Shown: positions 15,272 to 24,154 of the stretch, piece after piece
Layout: every line of letters begins with the position of its first letter
Numbering within the stretch: position 1 is the first letter of the stretch
Source: Candidatus Cloacimonadota bacterium
Lineage (GTDB): Bacteria; Cloacimonadota; Cloacimonadia; Cloacimonadales; TCS61
Direction of reading: 5' to 3'
Assembly: GCA_018400535.1 (NCBI GenBank)
Contig: JAGYMQ010000118.1
Location: forward strand, 1 to 53,265
DNA length: 53,265 bases
Translations under genes and position numbers: made by a program
The notes under the pieces: generated by a model
What the model was told of the DNA's origin: nothing
Seen by the model: only the letters and a program-made list of their open reading frames with translations
Database searches by the model: none

Positions 15272-17539
15272 TCACTCCTCGATCACGATCTTACGATTTA
15301 TCGCATCGATAGGGATATGTCTTTTTTCACCATCAGGAAAAGTCAATTCCAGATCAAAAGGCGGTTTTATCTTTCCCAAGCCAAAATGACGCACAAACTC
15401 ATTCTGATTCGTTGTTCCTTTGCTGCCAAATATCTCAGTATAGAGCCAGAAATCGATTTTGGAAAGCAGGAGTTTTGTGCCGATCCCATCACAATGATCT
15501 TTGCCAATGATCTTGATCTGCAACCAATTCTTCTCCGATCCTGTTTCATTGCGGAAAAGCTGAATTTTGCCGCCTGCTGCCAAAAGATCAAGATCTCCAT
15601 CATTATCAAAATCAGCAACAGCGCAGCCCCAACCATTGAAATGACGAACTCCGGCAAGAAAAGTGACATCCCGAAAAGTAGCATCACCATTATTCAGATA
15701 AAGAAAAGAACGACGATTTTCATAAACGCAATTGATGAAAAGATCGAGATTCCCGTCATTATTGAAATCAGCCAGAATCGGCTCGGAATGGGTTTCCTCA
15801 AAGCGTATTCCAGCTTGCTCGCGAATATCGATGAAGTCAAATTCAAAATTACCGTTATTCAGATAAAGCATACTTTTATTGGAAAAATCGATATATCGCG
15901 GATGCGCCAGATTAGCACAGAAAAGATCAAGATCGCAGTCATTATCGATATCTCCCCAGCAGCTACCGATCGTGTGTCCCCACCAGCCATCGACCTTGTT
16001 TCCAGCCACACCTTTTTCCAGAGCAACATTTCGGAAATTGCCTTTGCCATCGTTGAGCCAGAGAAAATTATCCTGCAGACGATAGTTGGAAACAAAAATA
16101 TCGATGTCATTATCTTTATCAAAATCTGCCATATTTACGCCGCGTCCTGCTCGATTTTTTTCATCGATGGGAATTAGATTAGCGGTTTTTGTGCTTTCGG
16201 AAAATCTTCCTTTTCCTTTTCCCAAGAAGAACTGATCTTGTTCCGGATTCGATATGTTTTCTTCCCAAACTTCATAATTTGCCAGATAAATATCGAGCCA
16301 CCCATCTTTATTGACATCAGCAATGCCGACTCCCTCGGTGGAAACTTGATTATCAGAAAGAGAATTTTCACTTTTTTGGAAACGCAGATTTTCGTTGAGC
16401 CAAACAGCTTCCGGATCTTTCGTGACGATATCCAGATCACCATCATTATCGAGATCTGCCCACAATCCGCCATTTGCTTTGATCGTATCGGCGAAAACCA
16501 GATCAGAAATGTCGCGGAAATTTTTGCCCTTTTCATTGATGAACAGTCTTTTTCCATTGAGCAGCAGATCAGCAAAACCATCTTGATTAAAATCACCCCA
16601 GGCAATGCGACTGGCTTTTATTCCTGCCAATCCAACTTCTTTTGTCACATCCTGAAAAATTACGTCATGATAATCTGCCTGTTTGCGAATGAAATCAAAG
16701 TATTCATTTTCAGAAAGGTCTTTATAGGCGATCAATCGGCGCAGAAGTGAATCTGCCCGGACGGGATAGCGATTGCGAGAATCTCCAGCTATCAGTGTTT
16801 TGATCGCGTGTTGAACAGCTTTTTCCTGTTTATTTTGCTGCTCATAAACTTTTGCTAAAGAGAAATGACAGCCAGCTAAAGTTGCTTCATCATTGACCCC
16901 CAGCTTATTTTCATTGACCGTCCGTAAAAGAATTTTTTCTGCTTTGTCATATTTTTTATTTTCGATGAGAATTTCACCTAGCAAAACAGCTGCTTTTATC
17001 GGTGCAGAACGCTTTTCCAGCTTCCATTGCAGCGGTGGGTAATATTCCAATTTTGGGTAGTTCCACGCAAGGTCAAAAGCTTTTTCTGCAAATTCCAGAC
17101 TATTTTCCAGTTTGTTTTGATGATGGTAATAAGCAGATTGGAAATACGCAATGTAATCAGCTGGGAAACGTTGGCGGAAAAGAGCAAGCGTGGAACGTAA
17201 TGAATCGATCATTCCCAGATTATTCAGGGAATACGTAAAATATTGGAACATAGTGCGTTGCCAGTCATTTTTAGCATATTTTGTTATTAATCTCGAAATG
17301 ATCTCGACCTTTAGCGAATCGTTTTTCCAGACCGGATAAACTTTATTATAAAAATCTTTTTGCGCAATTTCAAAAGCTTTTTCAGAAGCAGGGAAATTTT
17401 GGAGCAATTGTTCTTTCAGAAAAATCGCATGTGACGAATCTGCAGTTGCTTCCATTTCCTGAACAATTTTTTCATATTCTGGATTTGCAAACACGAAAGC
17501 AAAAAAACACAAGATCAAGATAAAAAATTTCTTTCTCAT
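15272..17539 (-). CDS. Secreted TPR / FG-GAP (VCBS) repeat protein with ASPIC/UnbV domain
   Basis: A 755-residue exported protein with signal peptide MRKKFFILILCFFAFVFANP. Residues about 25-290 are helical TPR-like repeats. Residues about 300-660 contain many FG-GAP/VCBS repeats of the DxNxDGxxD type, such as DFNQDGFADLLL, DLDNDGDLDIV and DFNNDGNLDLFI, which bind calcium and form a beta-propeller. The C-terminus has an ASPIC/UnbV domain (NWLQIKIIG ... HFGLG ... LTFPDG). This is the CRTAC1-like plan of surface or periplasmic proteins of unknown function. Its start overlaps the stop of the upstream radical SAM gene by four bases (17536-17539). Confidence 0.88.
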   Translation of the reverse strand: MRKKFFILILCFFAFVFANPEYEKIVQEMEATADSSHAIFLKEQLLQNFPASEKAFEIAQKDFYNKVYPVWKNDSLKVEIISRLITKYAKNDWQRTMFQYFTYSLNNLGMIDSLRSTLALFRQRFPADYIAYFQSAYYHHQNKLENSLEFAEKAFDLAWNYPKLEYYPPLQWKLEKRSAPIKAAVLLGEILIENKKYDKAEKILLRTVNENKLGVNDEATLAGCHFSLAKVYEQQNKQEKAVQHAIKTLIAGDSRNRYPVRADSLLRRLIAYKDLSENEYFDFIRKQADYHDVIFQDVTKEVGLAGIKASRIAWGDFNQDGFADLLLNGKRLFINEKGKNFRDISDLVFADTIKANGGLWADLDNDGDLDIVTKDPEAVWLNENLRFQKSENSLSDNQVSTEGVGIADVNKDGWLDIYLANYEVWEENISNPEQDQFFLGKGKGRFSESTKTANLIPIDEKNRAGRGVNMADFDKDNDIDIFVSNYRLQDNFLWLNDGKGNFRNVALEKGVAGNKVDGWWGHTIGSCWGDIDNDCDLDLFCANLAHPRYIDFSNKSMLYLNNGNFEFDFIDIREQAGIRFEETHSEPILADFNNDGNLDLFINCVYENRRSFLYLNNGDATFRDVTFLAGVRHFNGWGCAVADFDNDGDLDLLAAGGKIQLFRNETGSEKNWLQIKIIGKDHCDGIGTKLLLSKIDFWLYTEIFGSKGTTNQNEFVRHFGLGKIKPPFDLELTFPDGEKRHIPIDAINRKIVIEE

Positions 17540-19980
17540 AATTTATGGATAAACTCTTTTCTGATAATGCGAAAGCGATTTGTCTCATCGCGCGGGATCG
17601 CAAAAACGCTTTTTAGGATATCAAAAACACTTGCTCCAACGCATTTTTTGATGATCATCAGCTCATTTTTATCCCAATTCATTTTTACGATGATCTTTTT
17701 CAGATCAATTTTTTTTTGTTTTTTACCTTTTGTTTTCTCAAAAATGAATCGATCGATGTGCCTGAAATTTTCTGTCTTTCTATAAAATTCGGAAAAATAT
17801 TTTTCTTCGGGAAGAACTACCATCTTTTCCCAGGGAAAATGATCCATACCACGCATCTTTTTATTTGGCAGCAACATTGCTTTTTTTATGGGAAGTGAGG
17901 ATGGCATTTTTTCTTTGAATTTGCGCAAGATAAGTTTTGGTGAAAATTCTGTTTTCATCATAAAATCAAAATACTCATTTTCGCCTTCAACTCCAAGTGG
18001 AAGTGGTGAACACAAGCTCAAGCGCGGATGAATGTTGTAGCCTTGTGAGAATAAAATCGGCAGATCAACTGCACGTAAGACGTTATGCAACATCCTCATC
18101 AGATCGAGATGGCTGACGAAACGCAATCTTCCCATTTTGCTGAAAAAAATGCGAAAATGAAGATTCGGTCGATTGTCATTATCTTTTTCATCAGGAATTT
18201 TTTGCAGTGAAATTTTTCGAGGTCGAACAAGTTCAGGTTGGATATTTTCATCGCATAATCCACAATCCAGACATATCCCATCACGACAATCGTTCGTGGT
18301 ATTTTCTAAAGCGGCTTTTTGTTCTTCGTTCTGCAAAAATTTTTTGGAAACACCAATATCGATATTTCCCCAAACAAGTTCGGAATTGCGATCAAGATCG
18401 GAAATTTCATTTCGGAGATCAATATCGAGATCGGTTGCAGCTTTTCGCCAGTTTTTAAAGTCAAAACATTCTTTCCAATTATCAAATTTTGCTCCGTTTC
18501 GATATGCCTGTTGGATGAGTTTGCCGATCTTCTCATCGCCACGTCCGATCACGCATTCCAGCAATGAATTATCCAATTCATGATATTTTATTTTCACAAA
18601 ATGGTGATGTCTCAGAGAATTTTTTATCCAGTCTATTTTTTCTTGAAAATATTCTTTTGATCGCATTTCGCTCCATTGAAATGGTGTGAAAGGCTTTGGC
18701 ACGAAAGGCGATAGCGTGATATTGATCCGCATTTTTTTGTTGGTGAGATTAATAATTCGTCTGATAAGATCAACGATTGCAGCGATATCTTCATCATTTT
18801 CAAACGGCAGTCCAATCATAAAATAGAGTTTCATTTGCTGCCATTTATTTTTTTGAGCGATCTCGATGCTGCGGAAAATATCTTCTTCTGAAAAATTCTT
18901 ATTGATAATATTGCGCAATCTTTGGCTACCAGCTTCTGGAGCGATCGTGAAGCTATTTTGATGCATTTTGCTCATCATTTTGATCAATTCATCATCGATG
19001 CTGTCTATACGCAGAGAAGGAAGAGAAAGTCCATATTTCCCAATATATTGCGAAAGCTCAAACAAAACATCTTTGATACCGGAATAATCGCTGGAAGATA
19101 GAGAAGTAAGGCTGGCTTCACTCCAACCAGAATTTTTCAATTCATGCAAAATATTTGTAATGACGATTTTCTGATCTCTTTCACGCACCGGACGATAATA
19201 CATTCCAGCCAGACAGAAACGGCAGCCTTTCGTGCAGCCGCGCATAATTTCGCTAACGTATCGATAATGCGTTGGCATCAACCAGGGCATCATCTGTTTT
19301 TGATAAATTCTGGCTGGATTGTTGAAATCCATGAATTTTCTGATCTTGATCCTGTCAGACTTTTTGTGGATTTGAGGAACGTAAACGCCTTTTATTGCAG
19401 CTATTTTATGTAATTTATCTTTTTTGGAAATTCCTTCTTTCACTGCGTTTTTAATTTCCAAAATCGCTTCTTCTCCATCTCCAATCAAAAAAGCATCGAT
19501 AAAAGCTGAAAGTGGATGCGGATTAACAGCTGAAGGGCCGCCGGCGATAATCAGCGGATCGCTTTCTTCTCTTTGTTCGGAAAGAAATGGGATTTGAGCT
19601 AAGTCCAGCATATACAGGATATTAGTGAAGTTCAATTCAGTCTGCAAGGTAAATCCGATCACATCAAAATCTTTCAGAGCAATTTTGCTTTCTAATCCAA
19701 ATAGAACGATATTTTCCTGTTGCAATAATTTCCCAAAATCGCACCAAGGTGCATAAATACGGTCAGCAACTGTATCTTCTTCCTGATTTAGAATCGAATA
19801 GAGAATTTTCAGTCCGAGATGAGAAAAGCCGATTTCATAAACATCGGGAAAGGCAAGGCAAAAATTTGTGGTTAAGTTGGATGGCTCTTTGTGGTAGCTA
19901 TTCAGCTCTTCGTTAATATAACGTGCAGGTTTCAAAACTTTTGTAAGCAGGTGATCGTATGCTACTTTTTGCAACAGCAA
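17536..19980 (-). CDS. B12-binding-like/radical SAM protein fused to DUF2344 domain (TIGR03960/TIGR03936 type)
   Basis: An 814-residue fusion. The N-terminal 200 residues resemble a cobalamin-binding-like fold (FPDVYEIGFSHLGLKIL, IIAGGPSAVNPHPLS). The radical SAM core follows, with the CxxxCxxC cluster in RGCTKGCRFCLAGMYYRP (about 248-258). A Cys-rich linker (CRDGICLDCGLCDE, about 570) leads to the C-terminal DUF2344-like domain (LHFRIFFSKMGRLRFVSHLDLMRM). This architecture is widespread but its reaction is unknown; related proteins are often near ribonuclease G or RNA-modification genes, not seen here. It lies three bases downstream of the RodZ-like gene in the same run. Confidence 0.88.
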   Translation of the reverse strand: MLLQKVAYDHLLTKVLKPARYINEELNSYHKEPSNLTTNFCLAFPDVYEIGFSHLGLKILYSILNQEEDTVADRIYAPWCDFGKLLQQENIVLFGLESKIALKDFDVIGFTLQTELNFTNILYMLDLAQIPFLSEQREESDPLIIAGGPSAVNPHPLSAFIDAFLIGDGEEAILEIKNAVKEGISKKDKLHKIAAIKGVYVPQIHKKSDRIKIRKFMDFNNPARIYQKQMMPWLMPTHYRYVSEIMRGCTKGCRFCLAGMYYRPVRERDQKIVITNILHELKNSGWSEASLTSLSSSDYSGIKDVLFELSQYIGKYGLSLPSLRIDSIDDELIKMMSKMHQNSFTIAPEAGSQRLRNIINKNFSEEDIFRSIEIAQKNKWQQMKLYFMIGLPFENDEDIAAIVDLIRRIINLTNKKMRINITLSPFVPKPFTPFQWSEMRSKEYFQEKIDWIKNSLRHHHFVKIKYHELDNSLLECVIGRGDEKIGKLIQQAYRNGAKFDNWKECFDFKNWRKAATDLDIDLRNEISDLDRNSELVWGNIDIGVSKKFLQNEEQKAALENTTNDCRDGICLDCGLCDENIQPELVRPRKISLQKIPDEKDNDNRPNLHFRIFFSKMGRLRFVSHLDLMRMLHNVLRAVDLPILFSQGYNIHPRLSLCSPLPLGVEGENEYFDFMMKTEFSPKLILRKFKEKMPSSLPIKKAMLLPNKKMRGMDHFPWEKMVVLPEEKYFSEFYRKTENFRHIDRFIFEKTKGKKQKKIDLKKIIVKMNWDKNELMIIKKCVGASVFDILKSVFAIPRDETNRFRIIRKEFIHKL

Positions 19981-19983
19981 TTC

Positions 19984-20616
19984 CTAATTTGGCTGGTAAT
20001 TGAGCGGGCTTTTTTTATCTTTGAATAGCAATTTATCGAGATGATCTGTCGTATCGCGGAGTGCTTTTGGATCTATTTTGAATTGTTCTTTTTCTTGAGA
20101 TGGAAGCGGTTGATTTTCTGTGATGATCTCGACTTTTGACCGCGGCTCGACTTTTTTTTCTGGTGGTGGATCGATCTTTTTTACTTTCACTTTTTTTTCA
20201 ACATTCTGGAAAGGAGGCCAGCTCAAGATCCCACTTTGATAAAGGTGGATCACCAGAAAGGTCAAAATGATGATCAAAACGAACAGAGCGATGATGGCGA
20301 AAATATTTCCTGGCAAAACAAGTTTTTTAGGTTGGATGGATTTATCGTGTCTTTTGTACTGCATTTTTGTGTGAAATCTTTCTTTGATCTTTTTCAGGAT
20401 AAGATCATCTTCAATTCCCAGATATCGCGCATAATTCAATATCATTGCTTTTGCATATCCAGTTCCGCCCAATTTATCGAAATTATTCGCTTCCAACGCT
20501 TGCAAAATATTCAGTTTGATCTTTGTATCTTTCGTGATCTGCTCCAAAGATAGACTATTTTTCTGACGTATGTTTCGCAGAAGAGCTCCGATCGAATTTT
20601 CTTGTTCTTGCATCAT
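19984..20616 (-). CDS. RodZ-like membrane protein with N-terminal helix-turn-helix
   Basis: About 210 residues. The N-terminus is a Xre/HTH_25-type domain (IGALLRNIRQKNSLSLEQITKDTKIK ending at LGIEDDLI, about 8-70), followed by a basic stretch, one transmembrane helix (about 105-128), a Pro/Lys/Glu-rich periplasmic region and a short tail. This is the RodZ plan: a cytoplasmic HTH that contacts MreB, one membrane span and a periplasmic part, here without the usual C-terminal DUF4115 beta-domain. The frame can open at GTG 20619, ATG 20616 or ATG 20613. I chose ATG 20616, which forms TGATG with the upstream stop, although GAGG is better spaced for ATG 20613. Confidence 0.8.
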   Translation of the reverse strand: MMQEQENSIGALLRNIRQKNSLSLEQITKDTKIKLNILQALEANNFDKLGGTGYAKAMILNYARYLGIEDDLILKKIKERFHTKMQYKRHDKSIQPKKLVLPGNIFAIIALFVLIIILTFLVIHLYQSGILSWPPFQNVEKKVKVKKIDPPPEKKVEPRSKVEIITENQPLPSQEKEQFKIDPKALRDTTDHLDKLLFKDKKSPLNYQPN

Positions 20617-20939
20617 CACCTCAAATTATTGATCATCACAAATCCCAGCGGAATACCACCGAGATCAAATAGTAGATCCTTCCAACTCCAGCCTGTTTGT
20701 TTAAAATTCAAATCGGAAAATTCTTTCAGAATTCCCAGAGCAGCTGTGGAACTGATAGAAATGTAAAGACTATTTTGGGAAGAATTGGAAAAAATGTCTT
20801 TGCAAACGCCATAATTCCAATATGTCAAAAAAGCGCTACCAGTCAAATGAGCGAATTTATCTTTTCCCAGCCAATTGCTCTGTGCTGATAAAACCACAGC
20901 AAAAATTAGTAAAAAGATAACGATCAATATTTTTTTCAT
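20616..20939 (-). CDS. YfiM-like (DUF2279) membrane or lipoprotein
   Basis: A 107-residue exported protein. A signal peptide (MKKILIVIFLLIFAVVLSAQ) is followed by GKDKFAHLTGSAFLTYW, a hydrophobic segment, LGILKEFSDLNF and WSWKDLLFDLGGIPLG. The DK..H..GSA, KE..D and SWKDL..D..G pattern is that of the YfiM/DUF2279 family of small envelope proteins of unknown function. The start overlaps the dapF stop (20936-20939) and the stop overlaps the RodZ-like start, so it is embedded in the operon. Confidence 0.75.
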   Translation of the reverse strand: MKKILIVIFLLIFAVVLSAQSNWLGKDKFAHLTGSAFLTYWNYGVCKDIFSNSSQNSLYISISSTAALGILKEFSDLNFKQTGWSWKDLLFDLGGIPLGFVMINNLR

Positions 20940-21709
20940 AGTTCGATCTTTCCTGAAAAAACAGTTTGAGGTTGAGTAACCAAAAAAATGTGGGAATCAT
21001 TATACTCCACTTTCACGTTGCCACCTGGCATCTTGACAGCCACTTTGTTTGCCAGTTTTTTCTTCTGGATGCCAGCGAAGACTGCAGCGCAAGCACCGGT
21101 CCCACAAGACAAAGTTGCTCCGCTTCCTCTTTCCCAGATTTTCATCTCGATCTCTTTTTTATTTTTGATTTGAACGAATTGAACATTAATACCGTCAGGA
21201 AAAGATGGATGATTTTCAATCTTTGGACCATAATTATTGGCAATATCAGAATCCAGTTCTTTCATAAATGTGACAAAATGATGATTACCGATCTGCACGA
21301 GATTTCCCCAAAATGTTTCTAATTCAGTTTCTTCAGCGCTCAAAAGAGTAGGTACGCCCATATCGATCTTGATGCTTTGATCAGAGAAGACGAAACCGAT
21401 TTTTTCTCCTGCAAGGGTATTTATCTTTATTTTTATTTTTTTTAATTTTTCTGAAAGATAGAGTGTGATGCTGGAAAGAGCGCTGCCACACATTTTTGCT
21501 TCCGAACCGTCGGCATTGAAGATACGCATAAAAGCGTCATTATTCGCATCAGGAAGGATCAGCACGACGCCATCACCTCCGATCCCAAAATTACGATCGC
21601 ACAGCATTTGAAAGGATTCAAATTTGTTCTCAAAATCTTTTTTGTCCAGAAGATCAAAAAAAATGTAATCATTTCCATTTACCTGCATTTTAAAAAAGTC
21701 AAATTTCAT
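20936..21709 (-). CDS. dapF: Diaminopimelate epimerase (atypical first active-site motif)
   Basis: A 257-residue protein of the DapF family, which interconverts LL- and meso-diaminopimelate for lysine and peptidoglycan synthesis. The start KMQVNGNDYIFFD, the GIGGDGV motif (about 42-48) and the two catalytic cysteines, C74 (KMCGSALSS) and C202 (SCGTGACA), are visible. The second cysteine motif is canonical, with ERGSGATLS before it. The first is odd: the usual MCGNGxRC has become MCGSALSS, replacing the substrate-contacting Asn-Gly. Overlap with dapB (21706-21709) supports the lysine/peptidoglycan role. A related epimerase specificity cannot be excluded. Confidence 0.88.
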   Translation of the reverse strand: MKFDFFKMQVNGNDYIFFDLLDKKDFENKFESFQMLCDRNFGIGGDGVVLILPDANNDAFMRIFNADGSEAKMCGSALSSITLYLSEKLKKIKIKINTLAGEKIGFVFSDQSIKIDMGVPTLLSAEETELETFWGNLVQIGNHHFVTFMKELDSDIANNYGPKIENHPSFPDGINVQFVQIKNKKEIEMKIWERGSGATLSCGTGACAAVFAGIQKKKLANKVAVKMPGGNVKVEYNDSHIFLVTQPQTVFSGKIEL

Positions 21710-22449
21710 ATTTGGATACTCGACAAGATTTGTGGGAAGATATCGGAAAATTTATACAATCCTTTTCGTGAAGCAATCCATTTCGCCGCCATCAGCGCAC
21801 CAAGAGCGAAGCTTTTGCGATTTCGAGCTGTGTGTTTCAGTTCGATCGTATCTGCTTCCGAATCGTAACCAATTGTGTGTGTTCCTGGAATATTTCCAGC
21901 ACGCAAACTGGCAAAATGAAATTCGTCATTTTTGATCTTGCGATCTAATTTTTCGTACTGAGCTATTTTTTTTTCAGGAAAATTTTCTAACATTATCTGA
22001 GAAAGAACTTTTGCCGTTCCCGAAGGGCTATCCTGCTTCTTTTTGTGATGCATCTCCCAGCCAAAAGGATCATAATCTGTTTGAGCCATCAGTTTTGCAG
22101 AAGACTTAACAATTTGAAAAAAGAGGTTCATCCCAACGGAAAAATTTGCACCATAAACCAAACCAATTTCAAATTTTTCTACCATTTTTTTTACTTCTGT
22201 GATTTTTTCAATCCAGCCTGTCGTTCCCACCACGATGTTTTTTCTGCTTGTCGCCAGCTTTTTGATATTGGAGAAAGCGGACTCAGGATTGGTGAATTCA
22301 ATGCAGACTTCTGCCTTTGAGAGTTTTGGCGAAGCAAGATCAGTCTTCAATTGCGGATCGACCTTTGCTACAACCTGCAGATCAAGATCAGGAGCGAGTT
22401 CATCGAGCAATTTTCCCATTTGTCCATAGCCAACTATTGCAATATTCAT
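21706..22449 (-). CDS. dapB: 4-hydroxy-tetrahydrodipicolinate reductase
   Basis: A 247-residue DapB. The nucleotide-binding GYGQMG is at residues 7-12, EFTNPESAF at 51-59 and VVGTTGW at 73-79. The catalytic region EMHHKKKQDSPSGTA (132-146) carries the His-His pair (134-135) and Lys138. It reduces the dapA product in the diaminopimelate pathway. It starts directly after the stop of the M20 peptidase gene with no intervening base and overlaps dapF by four bases. No dapA or aminotransferase gene of the pathway is seen in the same run. Confidence 0.95.
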   Translation of the reverse strand: MNIAIVGYGQMGKLLDELAPDLDLQVVAKVDPQLKTDLASPKLSKAEVCIEFTNPESAFSNIKKLATSRKNIVVGTTGWIEKITEVKKMVEKFEIGLVYGANFSVGMNLFFQIVKSSAKLMAQTDYDPFGWEMHHKKKQDSPSGTAKVLSQIMLENFPEKKIAQYEKLDRKIKNDEFHFASLRAGNIPGTHTIGYDSEADTIELKHTARNRKSFALGALMAAKWIASRKGLYKFSDIFPQILSSIQI

Positions 22450-23577
22450 CTATTCCTCAGAATATGTTTTTATCACTTCTTTGATCCATTTATAACCATT
22501 TTCCAGATCTCGCAGGAAAATGAATTCATCGACTGTGTGCACATTTTGCATTCCTGATCCAGCAATGAGTATCTTCATATTTTTGTTTTCATTGAAAATA
22601 TTGGCATCACTACCACCACCAGCAATGTCTGCAGAAAAATCTAAACCAAGTTTTTCACTGGCTTTTCTGGAAATTTGGACGATTTCATCATCGATGTCCA
22701 CACGAAATGAAGAATATTCTTTTTTAACCGAAATTTCAACGTTCGCCTGAAAATCGCCGATATGATATTTGCGACAAGTATGCATCATGATCTGATTCAT
22801 TTTATTTGTGAGAGAATGCAATTTTTCAGGATTATGACTGCGGACTTCAGCTTTGATCTCAACCTGGTTTGGAACGATATTCGTAGCTTTTCCGCCTTTG
22901 ATTGTGCCAATATTGCACGTCGTTTCTTCATCGATCTTGCCTTGCGGCATTTGAGAAATTGCATCTGCTGCCAATCTGATCGCATTGATCCCTTTTTCTG
23001 GTTCAACACCAGCATGCGCTTCTTTGCCATGGATCATATATGTTATGGAATTTTGTGCCGGTGCACCCACCACAACTTTTCCCACATGATGACCATCAAC
23101 TGCATATCCGATCTTTGATCGGAGCTGATTGGCTGAGAAATTGCGCGAACCTAAAAGTCCAATTTCTTCTGATATTGTCAGCAGAACTTCGATCGGGGCA
23201 TAATCAAATTTTTCTTTTTGCAATTCTTTGATCGCCCAGAAAATTTCAGCAATACCAGATTTGTCATCCGCTCCCAAGATCGTCGTGCCGTCAGAAGTAA
23301 TGCGACCGTTATTTATCTGCGGTTTGATGCCGTTGCCTGGTGTGACAGTATCCAAATGAGAACAAAACAAGATGGGGGATTTGTTAACTTTGCCTGGAAA
23401 ATAGGCATAGAGGTTCCCACTGTTTCCCTTTGTGATTTTGTGGGCATTATCGAATTTCACTTTTGCACCAAGTGCTTTCAAATCTGATTCACACTTCAGC
23501 GCCATTTCTTTTTCATTCTTTGATTCGCTATCGATCTTGACCAAAGAAATAAAATAATCTTTAATATTCGTATTCAT
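22450..23577 (-). CDS. M20-family metallopeptidase, peptidase T-like
   Basis: A 375-residue zinc-dependent exopeptidase. Metal-site motifs are visible: SHLDTVTPG (about 92-100), GADDKSG (about 119-125), SEEIG (about 152-156) and AGGGSDAN near the C-terminus, with a lid-domain HAGVEPEKGINAI. Length and order match the PepT-like branch rather than DapE, although its position directly before dapB and dapF makes a succinyl- or acetyl-diaminopimelate deacylase role worth considering. It is the first gene of the eight-gene minus-strand run; TTGACA lies upstream on the minus strand within 23578-23640, but I could not find a convincing -10. Confidence 0.85.
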   Translation of the reverse strand: MNTNIKDYFISLVKIDSESKNEKEMALKCESDLKALGAKVKFDNAHKITKGNSGNLYAYFPGKVNKSPILFCSHLDTVTPGNGIKPQINNGRITSDGTTILGADDKSGIAEIFWAIKELQKEKFDYAPIEVLLTISEEIGLLGSRNFSANQLRSKIGYAVDGHHVGKVVVGAPAQNSITYMIHGKEAHAGVEPEKGINAIRLAADAISQMPQGKIDEETTCNIGTIKGGKATNIVPNQVEIKAEVRSHNPEKLHSLTNKMNQIMMHTCRKYHIGDFQANVEISVKKEYSSFRVDIDDEIVQISRKASEKLGLDFSADIAGGGSDANIFNENKNMKILIAGSGMQNVHTVDEFIFLRDLENGYKWIKEVIKTYSEE

Positions 23578-23707
23578 AATTTACCTTTATAAATTTTTTT
23601 TAATTTTTCCTGAGTCAGTATTATGTCAACAGGAAATTTTGTGGACAATATCAGTTCTTGCCAAAGTTTTGTTCAAAAGAAAATATATTGTAGATAGGAG
23701 GTTGATA

Positions 23708-24154
23708 TTGAAGTTAATTTGGATCATCATTCTCTTTTTGATGTTGCTCGGATGTAGCTCCACCAGTCTCTATGAAACAAAAGGCGCACATTCTGTCAAT
23801 AGACCGCAAAGATTTGGAAGTAGCCAAAAATTCCAAACAACAGAAAAACCAGATAACGTCGATTATTTTGTTTGTTCCTATTATGGAGAAAAATTTCATG
23901 GCAGACAAACTTCCAACGGCGAGATCTACGATATGAACAAATTGACCTGTGCTCACAAAACACTGCCTTTTGGAACGCAGCTGCGAATCACGAATGAAGA
24001 TAATGGCAAGTCTGTAGTTGTGCGCGTCAATGATCGCGGGCCTTTCGTGAAAGGACGTGATCTTGATCTTTCTAAAGCAGCGGCTGAAAAGATCGGGTTG
24101 ATTCCCTACGGAGTGAAGAAATTGCGTGTGGAGTTTTTGGATGAAGAAAAATAA
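23708..24154 (+). CDS. rlpA: RlpA-family septal ring / cell-wall lipoprotein
   Basis: About 148 residues. The lipobox LLGCSS at the end of a hydrophobic signal indicates an outer-membrane lipoprotein. The double-psi beta-barrel RlpA domain follows: ASYYGEKFHGRQTSNGE-type (here CSYYGEKFHGRQTSNGE), LPFGTQLRITN, VVVRVNDRGPF and LDLSKAAAEKIG. RlpA proteins bind or cleave denuded peptidoglycan at the septum. I place the start at TTG 23708, six bases after a perfect AGGAGG (23696-23701); an in-frame ATG at 23639 would add residues that spoil the signal peptide. There is no C-terminal SPOR domain. The psuG start lies inside its 3' end. Confidence 0.88.
   Translation: MKLIWIIILFLMLLGCSSTSLYETKGAHSVNRPQRFGSSQKFQTTEKPDNVDYFVCSYYGEKFHGRQTSNGEIYDMNKLTCAHKTLPFGTQLRITNEDNGKSVVVRVNDRGPFVKGRDLDLSKAAAEKIGLIPYGVKKLRVEFLDEEK

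Noticed and set aside
23578-23707. Divergent promoters between the M20 peptidase and rlpA
   Set aside because: TTGACA (minus strand) and TTGCCA (plus strand) occur, but neither has a convincing -10 at proper spacing.
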